Part shown: positions 10,497-20,797 of the stretch, piece by piece | Layout: every line of letters begins with the position of its first letter | Numbering within the stretch: the first letter of the stretch is position 1 | DNA from: Elgaria multicarinata webbii | Taxonomy: Eukaryota; Chordata; Lepidosauria; Squamata; Anguidae | Reading direction: 5' to 3' | Length of the DNA: 64,000 bases | NCBI RefSeq assembly: GCF_023053635.1 | Contig: NC_086171.1 | Span: 11,054,006 to 11,118,005 of the forward strand | The notes under the pieces: generated by a model | Seen by the model: the letters and a program-made list of their open reading frames with translations, nothing else | Told to the model about the DNA's origin: nothing | The model's database searches: none | Made by a program: the position numbers and the translations under genes

Positions 10497-11026
10497 AGTT
10501 GGCTCTCTTTCTGTTCTCTTTCCTTCCCTTTCACTCATGCCTAGTATTGACATTCAAAGCCCTAAATGGTTTGGGGCCAGGTTATTTGAAGGAACGCCCA
10601 TATGTACCTGCCTGGACCTTAAGGTCTTCTACAGGGGCCCTTCTCTGTGAGCCCCTGCCAAAGGAAGTGAGGCAGGTGGCTACTAGGAGGAGGGCTTTCA
10701 CCGCTGTGGCACCCTGGCTGTGGAATGAGCTCCCCAGAGAGGTCCGCCTGGCACCTACACTGTACTCCTTTCGTCGCCAGCTGAAGACCTTTTTATTCTC
10801 TCAGTATTTTGAGACTTAATTTTAACTTAAATTTAAATTTTACTGTTCTAACTCTGTATTTTAATCTTATATCAATTTTGCTGTGTGGTTTTATCCTGGT
10901 TGTGCTTTTTATACTGTATTTTGTATTTTTAACCTGTTGGTTGTTTTATTATGGTTTTAATTTTTGTGAACCGCCCAGAGAGCTTCAGCTATTGGGCGGT
11001 ATAAAAATGTAATTAATAAATAAGTA
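10497..11026 (+). mobile_element. L2 LINE 3' end with C-terminal coding segment
   Basis: The frame 10523-10819 encodes the characteristic C-terminus of L2 ORF2: VLTFKALNGLGPGYL, then LRSSTGALL, RRAFTAVAPWLWNELP and FRRQLKTFLFS. A 3' UTR follows, ending ACCGCCCAGAGAGCTTCAGC and GGGCGGTATAAAAATGTAAT plus a short A-rich tail. It is 5'-truncated. This copy defines subfamily A in this window. Confidence 0.9.
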
Positions 11027-11282
11027 GTCGTGGCCTAGCATCCCAAGATGCTCTTCCTTCCCTTGTGTGGCAGGCGACAGTGCAGGCTTTGGGGCTGCTG
11101 ATGGGTTTAATGTTTCCTTTTCTTCTCTCTTCAATCCAAATTCTGAAGTAGCTGGGGTGGGGAGAAGTGGGTGAGAGACTGAAGACATTGTAAATCCTAC
11201 CATCTATCAAATGCACACTCTTGCTCGTGGCTGTAACAGGTAGCGACTGTGAGGAAAACATAACAAACAATTATTATTAATA

Positions 11283-11680
11283 ATATTATTAATATTTATT
11301 TATATAGCGCCATCAATGTTCATGGTGCTGTACAGAACAAAGTAAAACAGAATACAAAACACCCTGCCATATGGCTTACATTCTAAAATCACAATAACAA
11401 ACAAACAGGGAGGGGAAAGGCCAACCAGCATGGGGGACAATAAAACTAATAATAAAAACTAATATCGTCACACTACGGATTATAAGCTTTCGAGAAAAGA
11501 AATGTTTTCAAGTAAGATTTAAAAACTGAGATTGACATCGCTGTTCGCAATGAAGAAAGCCATGGAAAAGCCTGCAGAAAAGCAACTGATTTCATTGAAT
11601 CTGCATTATCCGCAACATAAGCATTCTCGTTGGACCAAGTCATGCCATTTGTGCAACTGTTCACAGATTCAAGATCCCTT
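11283..11680 (-). mobile_element. L2 LINE 3' end, subfamily B
   Basis: Antisense copy. The plus text TATAGCGCCATCAATGTTCA and GGTGCTGTACAGAACAAAGT is the subfamily-B tail. The minus strand encodes the end FKSYLKTFLFSKAYNP, equivalent to the L2 C-terminus. It ends about 500 bp upstream of the TAC1 promoter. Confidence 0.8.
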
Positions 11681-12080
11681 TTAACAGCGAGATTTTAAAA
11701 ATCCCGATCCCCCGGATCTGGAGGACATTTGGGGCTTTATACGCACATAAAAAGTCACCCTTCCACTCTTTGAAGCAAGACGTTGGGGTGCCTCTTCAAA
11801 CCAAACCAGGCCTGCCACTCCCAAAACTTCCTCAAAAAGGCGCCCTAGATGAGTCACTGGATCTGCTTTGATGATTCATGGGCGCTCTCCCGGGACACAC
11901 CAGAACACACCATCTCGGAGAGGTTGAGATTTATCCCGAGGGTTGGGAGAGGGGGGAGGGCACCGCCTCCGAAGAAAGCCTTCACGGGAGCTGGGAAGCG
12001 AGCTGGGAAGGAAGGAAGGAAGTCTTGTGGTAATTGAATATTGATCACGCTTTGTGGGGGGGGGGGGGTAAGTGGGTGGG
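11681..12080. other. TAC1 upstream flank, GC-rising
   Basis: Apparently single-copy sequence with rising GC content leading into the TAC1 promoter. I see no exon. A long G run is at 12056-12068. Confidence 0.5.
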
Positions 12081-12085
12081 GGCTC

Positions 12086-12174
12086 GTCACGTGACTCACA
12101 TGATAAATACAAGGGAGCAATTAGAGGGAGGCAGATGAAGCTCCTCGGACCTCCCAGCCTGCAGGAATATAAAA
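12086..12174 (+). promoter_or_regulatory. TAC1: TAC1 core promoter: E-box/AP-1 composite and TATA box
   Basis: The palindrome GTCACGTGAC (12086-12095) contains the E-box CACGTG and overlaps TGACTCA (12092-12098), an AP-1 site. A TATA box, TATAAAA, is at 12168-12174, which would place the start of transcription near 12198. Mammalian TAC1 promoters are known to be controlled through E-box and CRE/AP-1-like elements, so the arrangement fits. The positions are read directly; function is inferred. Confidence 0.65.
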
Positions 12175-12197
12175 GTGGCGGCTTCTGTGGTCTTCAT

Positions 12198-12220
12198 TCA
12201 CCGCCACCTTCCCCACTGCA
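12198..12220 (+). other. TAC1: TAC1 exon 1, 5' UTR (3' boundary certain, start inferred)
   Basis: The only strong donor between the TATA box and coding exon 2 is GTAAGTGC at 12221. The exon start is inferred from the TATA position, so the exon may be longer if transcription starts upstream. It is non-coding, as in mammals. Confidence 0.5.
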
Positions 12221-12389
12221 GTAAGTGCTCCCTCCGCGACTCCTCAGCCCCGGCTGGCTGCCCTCGGCGCGGCTTTCATTCCCTGGCACACCTGGGCTCC
12301 AGGCTGGAGGGCGAGAGGCTCAAGCGAGGAAGGAGCTGCGCGGGGAAGAGATGTCAGGCGCTCGAGTCTAGGCTGAAATGTGTGGAAGC

Positions 12390-12568
12390 CCGTGGAGGCG
12401 GGTGGCTCCGATGTCGGTGTGGCTGTGAACTTTCGAGGAACTATCCAAGGTGCTGAAACTACTGGGGGGGTCTAGAGTTCAGCACCTTGGATAGCGCTTG
12501 GCTGGTTCTGACTGAAACCCAGAATGGATTCATAGCCCCATGGACATCGGAGCCACCAGCCTCCACTG
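12390..12568. mobile_element. hAT-like palindromic MITE, family C, inside TAC1 intron 1
   Basis: It starts CCGTGGAGGCGGGTGGCTCC and ends GGAGCCACCAGCCTCCACTG, so the two ends are near-perfect inverted repeats. Flanking 8-mers GTGGAAGC (12382-12389) and GTGAAAGA (12569-12576) agree at 6 of 8 positions, as expected for an aged hAT duplication. Both arms carry REST/NRSF-like sequences. It sits about 190 bp downstream of exon 1 and 64 bp upstream of exon 2. Confidence 0.7.
12437..12498. promoter_or_regulatory. two inverted RE1 (REST/NRSF)-like sites inside the intron 1 MITE
   Basis: At 12478-12498 (+) the sequence is TTCAGCACC, two bases, then GGATAGCGC and T. Against the canonical TTCAGCACC-nn-GGACAGCGC-C this is 17 of 21 identical to the form with AC in the centre; two of the four differences fall in the poorly constrained centre. 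At 12437-12457 (-) the other arm gives TTCAGCACC, two bases, GGATAGTTC, a weaker match. REST is a repressor of neuronal genes and is reported to act on mammalian TAC1; binding here is inferred. Confidence 0.55.
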
Positions 12569-12592
12569 GTGAAAGACTCAGCAGCCACCCCT

Positions 12593-12593
12593 C

Positions 12594-12630
<37 letters not shown>

Positions 12631-12631
12631 G
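12593..12631 (+). repeat. (TC)n microsatellite serving as the polypyrimidine tract of TAC1 intron 1
   Basis: Eighteen or so CT repeats run directly into CCAG at the acceptor (12628-12631). The tract used by the splicing machinery is therefore length-variable simple sequence. Confidence 0.7.
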
Positions 12632-12912
12632 CCTCTGACAACTTTTGAGCAGTCGGAAGACGAGAAAGGGACGCGGCACACACACACGCGCGCGCACACG
12701 CACGCACCTCCCGCTCCTGGTCCTCCGGCTGTTCCGCAAGAGTTCGCCCTCTGGCTGGCTGCTCCTTCGACGGGGGAAAGCAGGCGACGATGAAAGTCCT
12801 GGCGCTGCTGGCCGTGCTGTTCCTGGTGTCGGCGCAGGCGTTGGCGGAGGAACTGGGAGAGCCCGACGAGCTGAACTACTGGGCGGACTGGTCCGAGGGC
12901 GACCAAAACAAG
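12632..12912 (+). CDS. TAC1: TAC1 exon 2: 5' UTR end, signal peptide and N-terminal propeptide (coding 12790-12912)
   Basis: The acceptor is CTCTCCAG at 12624-12631. The coding part begins at ATG 12790 and encodes the signal peptide [19 protein letters not shown] (19 residues), then [15 protein letters not shown] and SEGDQNK. The mammalian counterpart has EEIGANDDLNYWSDW, so the match is strong. The donor GTGAGG is at 12913 and the exon ends in phase 0 after 41 codons, as in mammals. The ATG is the first with a signal peptide in frame. Confidence 0.95.
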
Positions 12913-14119
12913 GTGAGGAAAGGATGCTGGGCAGCCCCGACGGGTAAGTCCGAGGACGCCGCCGCGTTAAGAACGGAGAAGGAAGTGGGGCGGGGAGAGG
13001 GCCGTTGCCTGGAAGGGACGTGGCGGCGCGTTTCTTGAGGCTGAGACTGACCTGGGTGGAAGCAGAGGAGCCGGTCGCTCCCAGCTGGGGGGATGCGGAA
13101 AAGTCCTCCGCTGAACCGACGTGCCCCGCCATGTTGGCCGCTCTCGGTGCTTTTGATGGGACTCGCCACGGCCAGTCCATCCCGCAGCCTCGCTACATCT
13201 CGCTTTCCGTGCGCTGCGTTTCGCTCAGTGACAGCAAGCACCTTGCCGATTCGTTGCTCGCTACTAACAGGCGAATGCGACGCCGTCGGGAAAAGTCCAT
13301 TTGGTTCCGCTAGCAGAGCGGCGGCAGGATCTACACTACTGCTTATAACGGTTTATAATGGTTATGACAACTGTTCAGGCCCAGGACACATTAGAAATAC
13401 CATTTTTCATACCGTTTTAAAAGTGTTATATCCTGCTTGGTGTAGATCGGGGACGTTCTCATTTCACGGTTTAAGGGGAGAGGACGGGAAAAGACAGAGA
13501 GGGGGAGTATCTATTTTAATGACTGCACTTCTTACCCACATATCTGAGGGCAAAATTAGACAGTACTTTAAATCTGCGTCTGGCTGCTACGTCTGTTCTC
13601 TCTCTCTCTTTACTCTTGAGTAGACGCAGGAGCCCAATCTGGATCAGCACCCTAGTGGGGGCTTTTAAGATGCAGATGGGGGGCAGCGCCTACTCTAGAG
13701 TAAAAAAAAATGAACAAGAGATGAAACTGCTAGAGCTGGGTTTACAGGATCACCCTATGCATATCTACTCAGAAGCAAATCCCATTGAATTCAATGGAGC
13801 TTACTCCCAGGTAAGTGTGCATCGGATTGCAGCCTTAAAGCAATGTCGGTTTTAGCCAGGAGATTATTGGAACTCAAAGGGAATTCACTTCTGAGAAGGT
13901 GCGTTGAGCACCTGGCTTCACAGCCGCAGCTGAGAAAATGAGGAACTTTATGGAGTCTACAGTGCTGTACACAGGCTCCTCTGTCCTCCTACAATCCGCA
14001 TAGGATTGCCCTGTGATTGTGAAGAGGGTGGGATGGGTTGTGGAATTTAGAGCCGAATAGCAACAATTTCCAGCTTTACCATCCAGCAACAATTACCACC
14101 AGACATAAAAGCTGTGGGC

Positions 14120-14168
<49 letters not shown>

Positions 14169-17100
14169 TTATATAGCACCATCAATGTACATGGTGCTGT
14201 ACAGAGTAAAACAGTAAATAGCAAGACCCTGCCGCATAGGCTTACATTCTAATAAAATCATATAAAACAATAAGGAGGGGAAGAGAATGCAAACAGGCAC
14301 AGGGTAGGGTAAACAGGCACTGGGTAGGGTAAAACTAACAGTATAAAGTCAGAACAAAATCAAGTTTTAAAAGCTTTAGGAAAAAGAAAAGTTTTTAGCT
14401 GAGCTTTAAAAGCTGCAGTTGAACTTGTAGTTCTCAAATGTTCTGGAAGAGCGTTCCAGGCATAAGGGGCAGCAGAAGAAAATGGACGAAGCCAAGCAAG
14501 GGAAGTAGAGGCGAGAAACATGGCATCAGAGGAGCGAAGAGCACGAGCGGGCAATAGTGTGAGATGAGAGAGGAGAGATAGGAAGGAGCTAGACAGTAGG
14601 TCAACAGGAGAAGTTTATATTGGATTCTGAAGTGAATTGGAAGCCAATGAAGAGATTTCAGAAGTGGAGTTACATTCTGGGTGCTTGGCCATAGCAAACA
14701 AGGTGAAGTTGCAAGCTACTTAATTCATATTCGAACTCCCACAAAAATGGGTTACTTGAAGGTCAAGATGCATTCAAGCCTTGCCTCATTCACAGAATCT
14801 TACAGGAAGTTCAGATGATGTTGTCTTCCGCCCACCCACTGCCTTTCCCCACTGCTTTATTTATTTCTTTATTTATTGCATTTATATTCCATCTTTTTTT
14901 CCTCCAAGGAACCCAGAGCAGTATACATAATCCTCCTCCTCTTCACTTTATCCTCACAACAACAAACCTGAGAAGTAGGTTAGGCTAAGCATCTGTGACT
15001 GGTCCAAAGTCACCCAGGGAACTTCCATGATCAAGTTCTAGAACCCAGAACTTCTCTGACTCCCAGTCCAACTTGAGGGAGACCATATGAAAAGGAACAC
15101 AGGGCTCCTGTATCTTTAACTGTTGACTCCTGCTGAAATTCCCTCTTCATCAGAACTGTTAAAGATACAGGAGCCCTGTCCTCCTTTCCATATGGTCACT
15201 CTAAGTCCAACACTCTAGCCACTACACCACACTGGCTCCCTTCCATCTTTTTCTTCATTAAGGAGAAAAAGATGGATTAACTACCCAATGCCTAATTGTT
15301 GGTAGTACTAGGAACCCTCCATCTGGAAACACCCAAGGCAATCAGGTAATCAATGGTGCCATCAGATCAGGACTTTGGAGCTGATATCCAAGGCCCAACT
15401 CAGCAGAATGAGAGGGAGGATCCTCAAATGCAGGAGGGCTGGCTAGCCATATATTGAAGGAAGCAAAGGAATACCCATAAACATCTAAAGAATCTCACAC
15501 ACACACACACACCCCAAACTATTAAGTCAAGAACCTAAAATTACATAACTGTAGTACTGCAGCCTTTGGCCGACCTAACAAATTGTGTCCATTTTGGGTT
15601 TTTTTTAAAAAATGGGTCTTAGATGTACTTTATCTGTAGGGATGTCAGAGATATCCACAATCTGAGTTCCAATTTCTATGGATCTAACCTACAGATTCTG
15701 CAATGGACCATTTTTTCCAGTTCATGCAGACTTGCAGACTGATATTTATTTATTTATTTATTTTTACTTTTTGGAGGAATTTATGCAAATTTTTATTTGC
15801 ACTAATGCGCATTAGCACAAATGGAATGAAATGCTTGTACCTCCCTTTAAAAAGCCTGACTCTGTCAATGAGTGGACGGAGAATCAAAAGATGCCTGACA
15901 ATCCACAAAACACAATCCAAAATCTTACCTGACTACCATAAAATCATATGCATGTCAGAGTTAGACCACATTCCACAATGGGTTGTTTATAAAGCAGAAG
16001 ATGGAGAACATCTGTGTAGCTGGCAGACTCCATAAAATGAAAAGATGCATCAAAACCCATGCAACAGGTGTCCCTTGCTGTTTCCTGATCCTGCTTCCAC
16101 CTTTGCATCAGGAGATCTGGAGTGCTTCCTAAGTTAGCTAAAGAATGTAGGGCCCATTCCCACCATCCCCTTTTCTCTCTCATAGCTCAATTACATCAGT
16201 GTCTTGTCATTTTCAAGTCCAGAAGATTTCCCTCTGGTTCCTTGTTACAATCGCACTGCCATTCCAGACCCCCGGCCTTCTCCTTGCAATGTCAGATGTA
16301 TAACAGCAGCCCAAGTAGCCCCTTTATGGATGATGGGCTGACAATTTCAAACCCTTTTCTCTCTCTTTCCACATGCTGGTGCATAACTATCCCTCCACCC
16401 ACCCTGCAAAGATGCTCTTGGACTATATTGCAAATTTATAATAGAGTAAGAGGTGGAGAGTAATTGCCAATGTGAACTGTACCAGACACAGCATGGAGGG
16501 GAAAAGACTTTTCTTTTGAAGGGCAGGATATAAATACTTAATAAATAAATAAATCCAATTCTTACCCTAGCCAGGCTGAGATGGAGCTATCTTGCTAGCA
16601 GATGCTGAAGATGAACCCATTTCTAGGCACTTTGCTGATGCTTGCTCAACTTTTCTTGCTAACAAGTCTTGAGTTTAATCTTGAATTAAAGGGAGCAAGG
16701 AGTGAGATTAACAAAGAGAGATTTGCCTATACCTGGTTTTCTTGTGCACCCAAGTTTTCTCTAATAGGGCAAATACCAGCTGTGGAGAGATCCCCCCCCC
16801 CCCCAGCAAACTGGCACAAGGGAAGTATAATTCCCCCTCCCCTCGGGTCATGCTCCCAATTCAAATCCCTGTGGCTGCTTTCCCCACCTGGTGTCCTCCA
16901 AATGTGTTGGACTACAACTACTATCATCCAATGGCCATGCTGGCTGGGGATTTGGGGGATTGTAGTCCTGCCCAACACATCTCGAGAGGACCAGGTTGGG
17001 GAAGACTTATTTACACAAATGTAACAAGATGAAAGATCTCATCCTGGATCGCCTTCATCTCATCTAATTTACCCTTTCTTCCCCATTCTGGATATGAATT

Positions 17101-20100
17101 TAACATTGTAAAGAAACTGAATATCATAGCAACTGAATGTCACATCATAGGGAAGGGGGAAACATGCCTTGAAACGTGTGTGCTTTACTGAGGAATCTCA
17201 TCTATTTATCAAGCACAAGATTCACAAATCACAAGGCTAGGGGGTCCATTTCTTTCCACTGCATGAGTGCCATGCTTCATTCTGCTTGGGTTGTGCACAG
17301 TTGGCAGAAACTGCATCCACCTTCCCCAACATGGCACCCTCCAGATGTATTATACTACTATCATCCCCAAACTAGCATGATTGATGGTCAGGCTGATTAG
17401 AGATGATGAATGATGAAGTTCAGCAAATCTAGAAGGCACCAGGTTGGGAAAGAGTGATCTACACGAGGATGAGGATGATTTTTGTTAGTGTCCTCCTTTT
17501 CCCCCCTCTTGCAAGGAACCCAAGGCAGCTCACACAGTCCTCTTCCCCTGCATTTTATCCTGTGTCTTGGATCCAGACTTATTTGTGTTTATAGTAGACC
17601 CAATGAAATCAATGGGACTTAAGTTAGTCATGATGTACTTGTCCCATTACTATGAATGGCTCTACTCTAAGCATGATAAGCATCCAACTCTATGGGAAGA
17701 AAGTCCAGAGAGAGCAGCCTGTCTGCACCTCTGATGAGTCATGTATAGTATATGTGTTTCAAAATATGTGTACACAACCTTAAGTGTATCTAGAATGTAA
17801 TGTGTAACGTGACCATAGTGTCATGGACTCCATGTGAAAAGTGGTCATCAGAAAGGACCCATTGTAATGGAGTCTGCAGCTGCCACATCCTCTCACTGGG
17901 CAGTGGTTTCCAATGTAAATTTGTCCTTCACAAGACTGATTCTTATGGGAATAATGTGTGGAAAACAGTGCACTGGGATGCATATTCCACAAAAGGCAGG
18001 ATTTCTATTGGGCATTAGTCATAGATCTTCTCTGTAATATGCAATCCATATGCTTTTGTTTTGCATGTAAAGTCTCAAGTTTAAGAGCAAAGATTGGCAA
18101 AGATCTTATGGGATGCAAAACAGATGTAATTTGCTGCAGGGGGCAGCCAGTTACCCTTTTCCTATAGATCCAGCAAATCCAAAACTTTCCTGCCAAAGAG
18201 AAGCAGACCTTTGACATCTTTCAGCTTCAGAACTCTACTGCTGGAGTGTGCATGTTTTCTTTTCTCCTACCCAAGGACAGCACTGCCTTCTAGTCCCCCA
18301 TTTCTCCCTCAATTCTCCCCCACCCCAGTTCTTCCCACAAAACCAATCATGTCTCCTACATCAGAAAAGCCCTTAATATGGAGAAAGAAAAACAGCCACA
18401 ATTGTCTTTTTATCCAACTGAGATTGCAGAAGGAGTGTTTTATTATCTTTGCACCCTGTGCAAAATCAGAGGTATATGGGAAACTCTCACGGAACGTCTC
18501 TACATTAAGAGCAATTGCATTGCTTACCAGAGTTTTTTGTTTTCTTGTTCTTTGGCATGATGATTACGGGCTGCATTAAATGGGAGGAGAGAGCCAACCA
18601 CGTGCTTTGAATTTAATACTTCTCCCCCCTTCACTTCTATTGCGACAGCTCCATCTAGTGGCAGAAGATCCTGCTTTTTCCTTGCTATTGCCACTTTAAA
18701 AGTGGTTCTTTTCATACTGGGATTTGCAAGGAATACTGCAGGAGACATCCTGGTAGTTGACAATGTCATGTATTGGAGCTGAGAAACGTCAGTGTGGCTA
18801 ATCATAAGTGTACAATCAATTGCTCATTTAGAGGCATCCACAGTGTTAAAACAGGAGAGAACTGAAGCCCAAGTGGAAAGAAGTCATCTATTTTCTACGC
18901 CAAAATGGGAGAATTGACGTGTTTGGTTCTAGAGAACACGAAAGCTTGCTTACTATTTTGAATCCTTTTTGTTGGTCCTACTAAAGCTATTGTCTAACCA
19001 TGGACTTCACATTCTTTCCCCTCATGAACCAACATGACTTTCTTCATTTTTTGTACATGTCTGTTTATCACCATAGCATCAAGTGATGACTGGAACAACC
19101 ATCATAGACCAAACCTAACAGCTTCCATACCTCAAACAAAAATGAGTGTTTTATAGCACTGTGTATAGGTGTTTCTATGCAAATGCTAGAAGCCTCCGCT
19201 CATGACTGGCCATTCACAGATGTTTGCAGGTCATTCTGACAATGCTGTCAGCCTCTTCTGCATCTCCCACTCCATTTTCCAGTTTTAGCGCTAAAAAATA
19301 AATCTCAGAAAAAACAGCTCTTCTGGGATATGTTGATATTTGTCGGGGTTTTCTGCCATATGCTAGCAAAGTTGTGCTATAAAATGCCCACTAGAGGGCA
19401 CTGTTCCATTCAACTGCATTGAGCTGTACAAGCCATGTGGTCGCTGCTCTCTTCCACCTGTAATTACAGCTCATTGCAAATGCAGAAAAAAAGCAGGAAG
19501 CAAAGCCATGGTAAGGGAACTGGATTTCCCCCCATCTGAAGGAGCTCAAAGAGCTCAATGGAGTCTCCTCACACAGCCAATAGGCATCAAGCAACAACTG
19601 ACTGAGGGATGAGACGTCAAGCCTCTAGCCCATTCAAGAACCTCCTTAATTTGTTACAATGATTAGTCAACACAAATGAATTCTTTGTAGTTTGGTTCTG
19701 CTATAAATAGTTAATAATGACTCTTGTAAAGTTTGATAAAGATCTTACAGAAGATTTTTAAATAACTAGGTGTCCCAATAAAAATAGTCTTCTTTCTTTC
19801 TTTTGAGCTTCACTAACATAACAGAGCCATACATAGTTTTATAGCATGACAAGCAAGCATGGAACTTGGTACCAGCTGCAAAATCGAACTTTTGCATGTC
19901 TGCAGCTCTACATTTTCCTCCACGATACTAACAACAGCTTCAAGGGGAATGGCGGGAGGAAAGGGTTAAACCTCACTTCTCCCAGTGCTACTGCTCTGAT
20001 TGAATTCTGACTCCCCCCACCCCCTTCAACTGTTTTGAATTTGCTTTTAAACAATCTCCTGAGACCTAATCACAGATCCCCCTATATCAAGTGTAGTTTG

Positions 20101-20208
20101 GATACTTTCTAATTCTGTATTTCCAGTGCCCCCTAGTGATCTCCTGGTGGTAGAGCACCGGGGCTTTTGATCTCAGATAGGATGGAGAGTCCTATTTGCA
20201 TTCTGATT

Positions 20209-20256
<48 letters not shown>

Positions 20257-20742
20257 TTTATTTATTTATATAGCACCATCAATGTACATGGTGCTGTACG
20301 TAGTAAAAGAATAAAACAGCAACTTCATGATCTGGATTTGGAGGGAAAGTGGGATGCGGGTGGGGGAGAAATTGTTTCTTGTTGGAGATTTTGGAAAGCC
20401 AGAGGGGAGTGGGGAACCCTGAGAAGCTGAGGTATCATGTGCTGAGTAATACATGACACCTGTGGTTTTAGTGTCCTTTCCCCGCCCCCTTGATATTGTA
20501 TTGTTGTCAGAAAGCAGAGTGCTTCAGTCATTGTAAGATGTTTATGTTTCAGGAGGAGTTGCCTTTACCCTTTGAACACTTTCTCCAGAGAATTGCCAGG
20601 CGACCCAGACCCCAACAGTTCTATGGCTTGATGGGCAAACGAGATGCTGGTGAGACCCATTTTAAATCTATCTCTTTAATGCAGTTTTGCTGATCTCATC
20701 TGCAAGTTCAACTCAGCTAAAGTTAACAGCTGTTTAACCCCA

Positions 20743-20797
<55 letters not shown>

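Noticed and set aside
12578-13180. 200-codon minus-strand frame over TAC1 exon 2
   Set aside because: Shadow of the GC-rich exon and microsatellites, opposite to a certain exon.
18640-18670. CTCF site (CTGCCACTAGATGGAG on minus)
   Set aside because: Motif is plausible but isolated and not part of repeat I; a single short match is weak evidence. Similar isolated cores at 20120, 36600, 38640 and 43360 were left out for the same reason.
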